Below, one piece after another: positions 1 through 5,751 of a stretch of DNA of 5,751 bases. Under the pieces are notes generated by a model. It worked only from the letters and a program-made list of their open reading frames with translations, was not told where the DNA came from and did not search any database. The translations under genes were made by a program, and so were the position numbers. The DNA comes from an uncultured Clostridium sp. Lineage in GTDB: Bacteria; Bacillota; Clostridia; Clostridiales; Clostridiaceae. The stretch is taken from assembly GCA_934755305.1 (NCBI GenBank), contig CAKVLD010000119.1, forward strand, positions 1 through 5,751, read 5' to 3'. The stretch's first letter is position 1, and each line of letters begins with the position of its first letter.

Positions 1-95
1 ACTATTGGTAGCATTTCTTTAGGTTGTGCTTTTGTAGCTGGTAAAAACCTTGTTCCAAGTCCGGCTGCTGGAATAATTGCTTTCCTTACTTTCAT
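1..95 (-). CDS. galU: UTP-glucose-1-phosphate uridylyltransferase, N-terminal fragment (cut by window edge)
   Basis: This cytoplasmic enzyme makes UDP-glucose from UTP and glucose-1-phosphate, the precursor for surface polysaccharides, glycolipids and galactose metabolism. Only the first 31 codons are present, running off the left edge. They begin MKVRKAIIPAAGLGTRFLPA and continue with TKAQPKEMLPI. This matches the GalU N-terminal nucleotide-binding signature: the glycine-rich GLGTRFLP loop (residues 12-19) followed by the PKEMLP segment with its conserved lysine. The ATG at 95-93 is preceded by an AGAGAGG ribosome site about 8 nt upstream. An earlier ATG at 118-116 hits a stop after six codons, so it is not the start. 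The gene is divergent from the membrane-protein gene at 266. No convincing promoter was seen for it: there are -10-like boxes between 120 and 160 on this strand, but no good -35 partner. RmlA-type thymidylyltransferases share the loop, but the PATKAxPKEMLPI form is typical of GalU. Confidence 0.93.
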   Translation of the reverse strand, partial: MKVRKAIIPAAGLGTRFLPATKAQPKEMLPI

Positions 96-103
96 TACTA
101 ATA

Positions 104-110
104 CCTCTCT
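104..110 (-). promoter_or_regulatory. Ribosome binding site of galU
   Basis: AGAGAGG on the minus strand lies 8 nt before the ATG at 95. It is purine-rich and well placed, although not a perfect GGAGG core. It supports the chosen galU start. Confidence 0.7.
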
Positions 111-202
111 CTTTTCATAATAAATCTGATTTATACTTATATACTATCATATATATGGTATTATTAAAAACCTTTTACATCATATATAAATCCATACTTT
201 TC

Positions 203-231
203 TTGTTATTATCTATAACTTAATATATAAT
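203..231 (+). promoter_or_regulatory. Sigma-A-type promoter for the membrane-protein gene
   Basis: A -35-like TTGTTA (203-208) and a perfect -10 TATAAT (226-231) are separated by 17 nt. Transcription would start near 238, giving a 5' leader of about 28 nt before the ATG at 266. The surrounding DNA is very AT-rich, so chance -10 matches are common. The correct spacing and position make this the best candidate. Confidence 0.5.
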
Positions 232-250
232 TTAAATTAATAAAAATATT

Positions 251-257
251 GAAAGGA
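251..257 (+). promoter_or_regulatory. Ribosome binding site of the membrane-protein gene
   Basis: GAAAGGA ends 8 nt before the ATG at 266, which fixes that start codon. Confidence 0.65.
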
Positions 258-265
258 CGAATACT

Positions 266-1528
266 ATGAGTATATTTACTCCCTTTATAATAGTAAGTTT
301 AATGCTTTTAAACTACTTGCTATATAGGAAAAAAATCTATGATAAGAAATTATACATAACTACTTCTATATTTATATTGATATATACTATTGTAGCTATA
401 TCTATTTATTATATTAACTTACATAATGGTTTTGAATATGGAATAATTTATGGTGACTTATTAGGCAATCATTTTTGTGATGAATATAAATACTACACTG
501 ATGCAAATATCCTTTATAATCATTTAAAAAATGGAGAATTTTCAAGTTGGATAAACAAAACACTTCCTATTTATGAATTTATAGATTCAAGTGGTCATCC
601 TAGTTATGGAAATTATAATAGTTATGTAATATTATTAACAATTCTAAAATTTATTGGAATACATTCTGCTCTTGATTTTATTCTTATTAAGTTATTTGTG
701 TATATACCTACTGCAATAATAATTTTCAAATTAAGCAGATTATATTTAAATGAAAAAAAATCATTTATCACATTAATTATATTTAGTGCTTTACCTGGAT
801 ATATCTTAAGTAACTCACTTCTTATGAGAGATAATATTATATTACTGCTTTCATGCATAGTTATATACTATATACTTTGTAAAAAGATAAATTTATTAAT
901 ACTTATACCAACAATACTATTGTTGATAGGATTCAGATCATACTTAATATTAGTATTTGCAGCATGCTTAGTATTTACTTTTAGAAATAATAAAAAACTT
1001 ATTTCTAAATATGATTTAATTTATTTAGTACTTATTTTAATGGCAATTTATTTAATAAGTAATTTTAACTTTAGTTTAGAGCATTCAAATATTTTCTTTT
1101 CTTATTATCAGATAACTGATTTACAAGAAAAATTTATATCACTTTATGGTAGTGGAATTTTAGGTATTGCTAAATTACTAATACTTACGCTGATTCATAT
1201 AATTATTGATCCTGTATTAATTAACTTTTTAACTTCAGGCAACTTATATTTTATATTGTTTTCTTTAGGAAATATATTAGGAAGTTTATTATCAATAATA
1301 TTTGCACTTAAGTATCTCTTATTATCTATAAAGCTATTTAAGCTTCCTAACGAAAAATATATATTCCTTATGAAATTTACAGCATATTTCACAATGTTGA
1401 CATCATTTATTGTAATGTCTAAAGATGGTTATATAATCAACAGAATTGCTCTTATGTGGATTCCTCTATTCATCATAATATTATTAATACCTTTTAATTA
1501 TTTCTACAAAAAAAGAACTAGCAGTTAA
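266..1528 (+). CDS. Polytopic membrane protein, probable surface-polysaccharide polymerase or GT-C-type glycosyltransferase
   Basis: The protein has 420 residues with roughly 10-12 hydrophobic segments (about 3-20, 28-51, 117-156, 166-182, 188-206, 208-239, 250-266, 298-320, 327-356, 366-384, 393-414) and a basic C-terminal tail, KKRTSS. A hydrophilic loop (52-116) after the second helix carries an acidic stretch, CDEYKYYTDA (71-80). GT-C enzymes often carry D/E motifs in their first outer loop. Residues 176-195 read as a proline, then SLLMRD, then a hydrophobic helix; FRSY follows at 223-226. This RD...RxY arrangement recalls Wzy/EpsG-like proteins of polysaccharide loci, from memory of the family. 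The gene lies between galU and the rmlB side of the window, which suits polymerisation or sugar transfer outside the membrane (inference). It looks intact and monocistronic, with its own promoter, ribosome site and terminator. It could also be a lipid-linked sugar transferase or a flippase-like protein, so no gene name is given. Confidence 0.6.
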   Translation: MSIFTPFIIVSLMLLNYLLYRKKIYDKKLYITTSIFILIYTIVAISIYYINLHNGFEYGIIYGDLLGNHFCDEYKYYTDANILYNHLKNGEFSSWINKTLPIYEFIDSSGHPSYGNYNSYVILLTILKFIGIHSALDFILIKLFVYIPTAIIIFKLSRLYLNEKKSFITLIIFSALPGYILSNSLLMRDNIILLLSCIVIYYILCKKINLLILIPTILLLIGFRSYLILVFAACLVFTFRNNKKLISKYDLIYLVLILMAIYLISNFNFSLEHSNIFFSYYQITDLQEKFISLYGSGILGIAKLLILTLIHIIIDPVLINFLTSGNLYFILFSLGNILGSLLSIIFALKYLLLSIKLFKLPNEKYIFLMKFTAYFTMLTSFIVMSKDGYIINRIALMWIPLFIIILLIPFNYFYKKRTSS

Positions 1529-1547
1529 CTGCTAGTTCCTTTTTATT
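1511..1547. terminator. Bidirectional intrinsic terminator shared by two converging genes
   Basis: The arms GAACTAGCAG (1515-1524) and CTGCTAGTTC (1529-1538) pair perfectly over 10 bp around a TTAA loop. The whole 24-nt element is a perfect palindrome. On the plus strand it is followed by CTTTTTATT. On the minus strand it is followed by a run of seven T, the complement of the A run at 1508-1514. It can therefore terminate the membrane-protein gene from the left and the autolysin gene from the right. The left arm encodes the last residues of the membrane protein, and its TAA stop (1526-1528) lies in the loop. Confidence 0.9.
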
Positions 1548-4500
1548 ATTTTAGTGCATTATGGATTGAATCTGCAATTACACTTGCTATTTTTTTCTGA
1601 TTAGTAGCATTACTAATCTTCTTAGCATCACTTTCATTACTGATAAATCCACATTCAACTAATACAGCTGGCATATTAGTATATTTTACTACCATAAATT
1701 CATCATCTTTAGTACCTCTATTTGTCATGCTTAATGCACTTGCTATTCCGCTTGATATAGACGCTGCTACTGCCTTGCTTGTATTTAGCTTATAAGTTAT
1801 ATCATTTAAAGAATCTGGCTTTACGCTAGAATAATATGCTTCAACTCCATTTGCACTTGCAGTTGTAGAAGCATTTTGATGGATAGAAATGTAGAAATCT
1901 GCATTTGCATTATTTGCTGCATTTATTCTATTCCATAAATTTTCTCTATAATTACTACTAGTTGGTCTTTCACCAATTCTTCTTGCCATTATTACTTCAT
2001 ATCCTTTATTGATTAGCTCAGTTCTTAGATACTCAGCTACTTCAATATTTAATGTTGTTTCATCATAAGTAACACCATTTATAACTCTTACTGCACCCAT
2101 ATCTCCGCCGTAATCGTGACCTGGATCTATATAAATAGTTTTTGTTGGCTTATAAGTAAAGCTTCTAGTTATCTTTTGGATATTTCCCTTATTATCTTCA
2201 ATTTCTAAAGTTAAAGTTTTATTTCCAGCAGATAAATTATCTATTAATAAATGAGCTTCAAATCCACTGTTAGAGTTATTGTATTCAGGATATACTTGAG
2301 CTACATCAGGTCTTGATAAACCAGTTATAACATTTCCAATAAAAGTTCCATCAATATACGCTTTTATTTCTTTAACTCCATTAGTATTTAATATCCATCC
2401 TTTAATATCAATTTTTGAACTAGTTACTACTTGATTAACTACAGGATAATCTAAACATACTTTTGTTTCTAATTTTACTACTTGAATACTTCTAGTAATT
2501 TCTTGAATTGTACCATCTTTTGCTATAATTCTTACAGTTAAAGATTTCTTTCCAGCAGATAAACTTGAAATATCTATGCTACCTTCAAAACCACTTGTTG
2601 TTCCTTCTGGATAACCTGGATATACTCTATCAACATCAGGTCTTGACTTTCCTGCTTTAACAGTTCCAACCTTAGTTCCATCAATAAGGACTTCTACAGT
2701 TTTTGTACCAGAAGATGATAATGCCCAACCTTTAATATTAAGTGTATTAGAAACACTTTCATTAACTGTTGGAGTATCTAAACAACTTCTTGATACTAAA
2801 TTTAACCTCTTAACTGTTATATTTCTAGTAATAGTTTGAGTAGTTCCGTCATTTGCAGTAATAATTACTTTTACAGTTTTATTTCCATCTGATACTCCAG
2901 CAATATTAATATCACCTTGGAAACCAGATGATGCACCATTTGGATATTTAGGATATACTTTAGCTACATCTTCTCTTAATATTCCTACTTGAACATTTCC
3001 ATAACTTTTATTATCAATAAATACTTCAGCTGACTTTATTCCTGTAGCATGTAATGCCCATCCTTGAACATATACTACATCACTTTTTACAGTAGTTGAT
3101 GCTGCAGGGTAATCTAAACATGTTCTAAAATCTAATGCTTGTAAAACTATTTTTCTGCTTATTTCTTGAACTGTTCCATCTTTTGCTATTATCTTAACTG
3201 TTAAAGTTTTTGTTCCTGATGATAACTTTGATACATCAATTTTCCCTTCAAATCCGCTTGTTGCTCCTTCTGGATAACCTGGATATACTCTGTTAACATC
3301 AGGTCTTGATTTACCTGCTTCAACAGTACCAACCTTAGTTCCATCAATATATACAGCAACTTCTTTAGTTCCTGCAACTGAAAGAGCCCATCCTTTAATT
3401 GTTAAAGAATCCTTTACTATCTCATTTTCAGTTGGCGTATCTAAACAACTTCTTGAAGCTAAATTAAGTTTCTTAACTGTTATATTTCTCGTAATAGTTT
3501 GAGTAGTTCCGTCATTTGCAGTAATAACTACTTTTACAGTCTTATTTCCATCGGATAATTTAGATATATCTATATTTCCTGCATATCCTGACGCTATTCC
3601 ATTTGGATACTTAGGATATACTTTAGCTACATCTTCTCTTGCTACTCCTACTTGAACATTTCCATAACTTTTGTTATCAATAAATACTTCTGCTGACTTT
3701 ATTCCTGATGCATGTAATGCCCATCCCTGAACATACATTGTATCGCTTTTTTCAGTAGTATTTGTTGATGGATAGTCTAAGCAGCTTCTAAAATCTAACG
3801 CTTGTAAAACTATTTTTCTACTTATTTCTTGAACTGTTCCATCTTTTGATGTAATTTTAACTGTTAAAGTTTTAGTACCTGATGATAACCTTGATAGATC
3901 AATTTTTCCTTCAAATCCACTAGTTGCTCCTTCTGGATAACCTGGATATACTCTATCAACATCATTTCTTGATTTTCCTGTTTCAACAGTTCCAACCTTA
4001 GTACCATCTATATATACAGCAACTTCTTTAGTACCAGCTGCTGAAAGAGACCAACCCTTAATATTTAAAGTATCTTTTACAGTTTCATTTTCTGTTGGAG
4101 TATCTAAGCAACTGCTAAAAATCAATTCTGTCTTATTAATAGTAATACTTCTATTAATAGTTTGTATTGATCCATCATTAGATACTATTTGAACTGATAA
4201 TGTTTTAACACCATTAGATAATGAACTTATATCAAATGTTGTTTCAAATCCTGAATTAGCTGAGTTATAATAATTAGGATACACTTGTTGAACATCTGGT
4301 CTAGATACTCCTACATTAGTAGTACCTATAAGTGTATTATCAACTAAGACATTAATCTGCTTAACTCCAAATGCAGTAACTGCCCATCCTTTTACATAAA
4401 GCTTTCCATCTTTAATAACTTTATTTGTTTCTGGATAGTCTAAATTACTTCTACTTGGTAAATAGTCTGCACCTGTTAAATCACAATATAATCTTAATAA

Positions 4501-5385
4501 CTCCAACCCATAAGTTGAACTTGGTGCCCATTTCCCCCCTAAATCAATAGCTGTAGTAGCAGTTCCTTTTAAATAAGTAAAATGTCTTGGATCATATGTG
4601 CTAGAATTATCAATGTTAGAACCTTTCCAACTACTTATGTAGTTAGTTTTAGGATATCCTGATGCACCTGCGTAAAGTGCCAAATGATCTAAATGAGCAA
4701 TAATTCCTTGATCCCAAGTATCAAATCTCTTATGAGCATTTGAATCGTAATCTCCACCACCACTTGATTCTTTTAAACCGCATGGATTCTTATATGAAGC
4801 ATCTAACACTCCACCAAATCTACCATAACCTGTTTCTTTGGCTGCTTGTACATATGCAAGTGCCCAGTTTACTCCACCTCGACTCCCTGCATACTTTTGA
4901 TATAAAGATGCTAATCCAATAAACTCTTCCGTAGCACCTTTAGCTCTTGCCCATGCTTCTGCTTGTGCAACTGTTGTGCTATCACTAGATAAAATATTTA
5001 CATTACCAATTGCAGCTGCTCTAGATACCATTGGTGAAATAATAGTAACTTCTTCTGAAATTACTTCACTTTCATCATAGTTAACTTCTTCATTTATTTC
5101 GCTGTCTAAAGATTGTTCATTAATTTCTTCAACTTCTTCCATCTCTTTAAGGATTTCATTTTCATTTGATATTAAATCATCATTTTCAACCGTTTCATTA
5201 AAAATTATGTTTTTATCGACATTAGATTCTTCAAAAGTTTCACTATTTTCTGTATCAACATTATATTGTATACTATTATCATTTTGCACATCAATATTAT
5301 CTGTAGCTTGTACACTAATACCTGAAACATTAGAAATAATCATAGATAAAACCATTAATTTGGCAATAATTTTCCTTTTTTTCAT
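1546..5385 (-). CDS. Secreted bifunctional autolysin: glucosaminidase, seven Ig-like repeats, N-acetylmuramoyl-L-alanine amidase
   Basis: This is a 1279-residue exported peptidoglycan hydrolase. Residues 1-27 form a signal peptide (MKKRK, hydrophobic core, probable cleavage after VQA). Residues 28-118 are an acidic Glu/Asn/Asp-rich linker. Residues about 128-308 are a glucosaminidase domain that would cut the glycan strand; the likely catalytic acid is E184 in AAKETGYG, followed by the family's NPCGLK and FDTWDQGI segments. Seven Ig-like repeats of about 110 residues follow (314-1079). The C-terminal domain (1082-1279) is a zinc amidase of the Amidase_3 type that cleaves the MurNAc-L-Ala bond. 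Its predicted zinc ligands are H1090 (DPGH), E1109 (DETTLN) and H1169 (SIHQNA), with catalytic E1244 (VLVECGF). No LPXTG, SLH or CWB2 anchor is visible, so the repeats may hold it to the wall (inference). The start is the ATG at 5385-5383; the in-frame GTG at 5394 lies inside the Shine-Dalgarno site. Staphylococcal Atl has the same two activities in the reverse order. Confidence 0.93.
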   Translation of the reverse strand: MKKRKIIAKLMVLSMIISNVSGISVQATDNIDVQNDNSIQYNVDTENSETFEESNVDKNIIFNETVENDDLISNENEILKEMEEVEEINEQSLDSEINEEVNYDESEVISEEVTIISPMVSRAAAIGNVNILSSDSTTVAQAEAWARAKGATEEFIGLASLYQKYAGSRGGVNWALAYVQAAKETGYGRFGGVLDASYKNPCGLKESSGGGDYDSNAHKRFDTWDQGIIAHLDHLALYAGASGYPKTNYISSWKGSNIDNSSTYDPRHFTYLKGTATTAIDLGGKWAPSSTYGLELLRLYCDLTGADYLPSRSNLDYPETNKVIKDGKLYVKGWAVTAFGVKQINVLVDNTLIGTTNVGVSRPDVQQVYPNYYNSANSGFETTFDISSLSNGVKTLSVQIVSNDGSIQTINRSITINKTELIFSSCLDTPTENETVKDTLNIKGWSLSAAGTKEVAVYIDGTKVGTVETGKSRNDVDRVYPGYPEGATSGFEGKIDLSRLSSGTKTLTVKITSKDGTVQEISRKIVLQALDFRSCLDYPSTNTTEKSDTMYVQGWALHASGIKSAEVFIDNKSYGNVQVGVAREDVAKVYPKYPNGIASGYAGNIDISKLSDGNKTVKVVITANDGTTQTITRNITVKKLNLASRSCLDTPTENEIVKDSLTIKGWALSVAGTKEVAVYIDGTKVGTVEAGKSRPDVNRVYPGYPEGATSGFEGKIDVSKLSSGTKTLTVKIIAKDGTVQEISRKIVLQALDFRTCLDYPAASTTVKSDVVYVQGWALHATGIKSAEVFIDNKSYGNVQVGILREDVAKVYPKYPNGASSGFQGDINIAGVSDGNKTVKVIITANDGTTQTITRNITVKRLNLVSRSCLDTPTVNESVSNTLNIKGWALSSSGTKTVEVLIDGTKVGTVKAGKSRPDVDRVYPGYPEGTTSGFEGSIDISSLSAGKKSLTVRIIAKDGTIQEITRSIQVVKLETKVCLDYPVVNQVVTSSKIDIKGWILNTNGVKEIKAYIDGTFIGNVITGLSRPDVAQVYPEYNNSNSGFEAHLLIDNLSAGNKTLTLEIEDNKGNIQKITRSFTYKPTKTIYIDPGHDYGGDMGAVRVINGVTYDETTLNIEVAEYLRTELINKGYEVIMARRIGERPTSSNYRENLWNRINAANNANADFYISIHQNASTTASANGVEAYYSSVKPDSLNDITYKLNTSKAVAASISSGIASALSMTNRGTKDDEFMVVKYTNMPAVLVECGFISNESDAKKISNATNQKKIASVIADSIHNALK
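2149..2460 (-). repeat. Autolysin Ig-like repeat 7 (divergent, next to the amidase)
   Basis: Residues 976-1079 of the ATG-started protein. It keeps the shared skeleton: CLDYP, IKGW, YIDGT, SRPDVAQVYPEY, SGFE, LSAGNKTLTLEI and a closing IQKITRSF. Between YPEY and SGFE it has NNSN instead of the PEGATS or PNGxxS seen in repeats 2-6, which it shares in style with repeat 1. The two outer copies are therefore the most diverged. Confidence 0.85.
2461..2787 (-). repeat. Autolysin Ig-like repeat 6 (type A)
   Basis: Residues 867-975. It has the type A features CLDTP, IKGWALS, IDGTKVGTV, KAGKSRPDVDRVYPGYPEG and TSGFEG. It is clearly closer to repeats 2 and 4 than to its direct neighbours 5 and 7. Confidence 0.88.
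2788..3114 (-). repeat. Autolysin Ig-like repeat 5 (type B), main part
   Basis: Type B repeat covering residues 755-866; the short N-terminal end of the repeat continues to about 3123. Type B features are CLDYP, YVQGWALHATGIKSAEVFID, NKSYGNVQVG, REDVAKVYPKYPNG and NDGTTQTITRNITV. By eye it differs from repeat 3 at about 22 of 112 positions. Confidence 0.88.
3124..3450 (-). repeat. Autolysin Ig-like repeat 4 (type A)
   Basis: Residues 646-754. Type A: CLDTPTENE, IKGWALS, TKEVAVYIDGTKVGTVE, RPDVNRVYPGYPEGATSGFEG and the linker KIVLQALDF. By eye it differs from repeat 2 at only about 13 of 109 positions, which points to a recent duplication or gene conversion. Confidence 0.9.
3451..3786 (-). 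repeat. Autolysin Ig-like repeat 3 (type B)
   Basis: Residues 534-645. Type B: CLDYP, YVQGWALHASGIKSAEVFID, REDVAKVYPKYPNG, SGYAG and NDGTTQTITRNITV, ending in KKLNLAS. Long runs of its DNA are shared with repeat 5, for example around 3481-3540 against 2818-2877. Confidence 0.9.
3787..4113 (-). repeat. Autolysin Ig-like repeat 2 (type A)
   Basis: Residues 425-533. Type A: CLDTPTENETVKD, IKGWSLS, TKEVAVYIDGTKVGTVE, YPGYPEGATSGFEG and the linker KIVLQALDF. Unlike the other A copies it reads SRNDV rather than SRPDV, losing the conserved proline. Confidence 0.9.
4114..4446 (-). repeat. Autolysin Ig-like repeat 1 (divergent, next to the glucosaminidase)
   Basis: Residues 314-424. It keeps LDYPETN, VKGWAV, VLVDNTLIG, SRPDVQQVYPNY, SGFE, LSNGVKTLSVQI and IQTINRSITI. 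The cysteine of the CLD motif is replaced by asparagine (NLDYP). It is the only one of the seven repeats without that cysteine. Confidence 0.85.
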
Positions 5386-5389
5386 CTTT

Positions 5390-5398
5390 ATCACCTCC
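5390..5398 (-). promoter_or_regulatory. Strong ribosome binding site that fixes the autolysin start
   Basis: GGAGGTGAT on the minus strand is a full match to the anti-Shine-Dalgarno end of 16S rRNA. GGAGG ends 8 nt before the ATG at 5385. The GTG inside it (5394-5392) is in frame with the gene and could be mistaken for the start, but it is part of this site. Confidence 0.92.
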
Positions 5399-5419
5399 CC
5401 CTTCTTTTCAATCTTTTTA

Positions 5420-5448
5420 ATTTTAACATATACATTTTTTTATGTAAA
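5420..5448 (-). promoter_or_regulatory. Sigma-A-type promoter of the autolysin gene
   Basis: On the minus strand, -35 TTTACA (5448-5443) and -10 TAAAAT (5425-5420) are 17 nt apart. Each matches consensus at 5 of 6 positions. A TG dinucleotide one base upstream of the -10 adds an extended -10 element. Transcription would start near 5413, leaving a leader of about 28 nt. A short inverted repeat, TACAT/ATGTA (5431-5446), overlaps the -35 and spacer and could be an operator. Confidence 0.7.
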
Positions 5449-5565
5449 CTTAATGTATTTTCATATTTTGATAAATAATATCTTATTTATACACTCTTTA
5501 TTTACACAATAATTGTATATCGAATTAATTATCGTCATCCTTCAAGAAATCTTTACCTTTTATGC

Positions 5566-5597
5566 AAAAAAAGGAGAACTCCTAAAAGTTCTCCTTT
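5566..5597 (-). terminator. Intrinsic terminator of rmlB
   Basis: Read on the minus strand, AAAGGAGAACT (5597-5587) pairs with AGTTCTCCTTT (5580-5570), an 11-bp stem with a 6-nt loop. A run of seven T follows (complement of 5566-5572, partly inside the stem). It lies 16 nt after the rmlB stop codon and ends that transcript before the autolysin promoter. Confidence 0.9.
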
Positions 5598-5613
5598 ATA
5601 CCTTAACTATATA

Positions 5614-5751
5614 TTATTTATACATTTCATTATAATAATTCATGTATTCTCCTGAAGTTATGTTCTTCATCCATTCTTGGTTATCTAAGTACCATTGAAT
5701 AGTTTTCTTTATACCAACTTCAAAAGTAGTTTCTGGATACCATCCTAATTC
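5614..5751 (-). CDS. rmlB: dTDP-glucose 4,6-dehydratase, C-terminal fragment (cut by window edge)
   Basis: RmlB converts dTDP-glucose to dTDP-4-keto-6-deoxyglucose, the second step of dTDP-L-rhamnose synthesis in the cytoplasm. Only the last 45 codons are present, ending at the TAA at 5616-5614. They read ELGWYPETTFEVGIKKTIQW, then YLDNQEWMKNITSGEYMNYY, then NEMYK. The LGW.PETTFE.GI.KTI.WYLDN..W pattern followed by SGEY is the usual RmlB C-terminus. The catalytic and NAD-binding parts lie outside the window. Other extended SDR sugar-nucleotide dehydratases and epimerases have a similar but less exact tail. It is probably the last gene of its transcript, given the strong terminator just downstream, so the rest of an rml operon would lie further right (inference). 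Confidence 0.88.
   Translation of the reverse strand, partial: ELGWYPETTFEVGIKKTIQWYLDNQEWMKNITSGEYMNYYNEMYK

Larger units (their letters stand above)
2788..4113 (-). repeat. Tandem 663-bp A+B super-repeat, two copies
   Basis: Copy one is 3451-4113 (repeats 2+3) and copy two is 2788-3450 (repeats 4+5). Each encodes 221 residues: a 109-residue type A domain followed by a 112-residue type B domain. The two copies match at DNA level over long stretches, and repeat 6 looks like the start of a third copy. The alternation of 109- and 112-residue spacing continues through all seven repeats. Confidence 0.85.

Noticed and set aside
142..160. CATATATATG palindrome in the galU/membrane-protein intergenic region
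   Set aside because: It is a simple alternating AT run with imperfect flanks, expected by chance in DNA of this composition.
120..165. Promoter for galU on the minus strand
   Set aside because: There are -10-like boxes (TATGAT, TATAAA), but no -35 with acceptable sequence and spacing, so none was listed.
622..858. Minus-strand open frame of 78 residues inside the membrane-protein gene
   Set aside because: It lies wholly antisense to a convincing coding region and has no recognised domain; AT-rich hydrophobic coding sequence often gives such frames.
1195..1392. Minus-strand open frame of 65 residues inside the membrane-protein gene
   Set aside because: Antisense shadow with no domain or sign of its own expression.
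2149..4446. Regular repeats considered as a CRISPR array or non-coding satellite
   Set aside because: The repeats are over 300 bp, keep one reading frame without stops, and encode folded Ig-like domains.
4740..4922. Plus-strand open frame of 60 residues opposite the glucosaminidase domain
   Set aside because: Antisense to a conserved catalytic domain. Its His/Leu-rich composition is a shadow of the opposite strand.
5207..5512. Plus-strand hydrophobic open frame of 101 residues over the autolysin start and promoter
   Set aside because: It is the antisense of the signal peptide, acidic linker and AT-rich promoter. It would cover the autolysin promoter and ribosome site, and its hydrophobicity comes from T-rich codons.

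Overview
The window is strongly AT-rich. Its genes have good Shine-Dalgarno sites, strong intrinsic terminators, and products typical of a low-GC Gram-positive. I infer a Clostridium-like Firmicute; the species cannot be told from this sequence. The theme is the cell envelope: nucleotide-sugar synthesis at both edges, a probable polysaccharide membrane enzyme, and a large secreted peptidoglycan hydrolase.

Layout. (1) 1-95, minus: the first 31 codons of galU (UTP-glucose-1-phosphate uridylyltransferase), running off the left edge. (2) 96-265: a divergent intergenic stretch with a good promoter for the rightward gene. (3) 266-1528, plus: a 420-residue polytopic membrane protein that looks like a Wzy/EpsG-type or GT-C-type polysaccharide enzyme; its exact role is not proven. 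(4) 1515-1538: a perfect palindrome flanked by A and T runs. It serves as a bidirectional terminator for the two converging genes, and the membrane-protein stop codon lies in its loop. (5) 1546-5385, minus: a 1279-residue secreted bifunctional autolysin made of signal peptide, acidic linker, N-terminal glucosaminidase, seven Ig-like repeats and C-terminal zinc amidase. (6) 5386-5613: its promoter and ribosome site, then the terminator of the next gene. (7) 5614-5751, minus: the last 45 codons of rmlB (dTDP-glucose 4,6-dehydratase), running off the right edge.

How they fit together (inference). GalU makes UDP-glucose and RmlB works on dTDP-glucose towards dTDP-rhamnose, so this is probably the border of a surface-polysaccharide locus. 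The membrane protein could polymerise or transfer such sugars outside the membrane. The autolysin would remodel the peptidoglycan to which such polymers are attached. It has its own promoter and terminator, so it is a separate transcription unit.

I do not see a clearly new biological system. The most notable points are the A/B super-repeat structure of the autolysin (two 663-bp tandem copies), one cysteine at a fixed place in six of the seven repeats, the corrected autolysin start, and the unassigned membrane protein.
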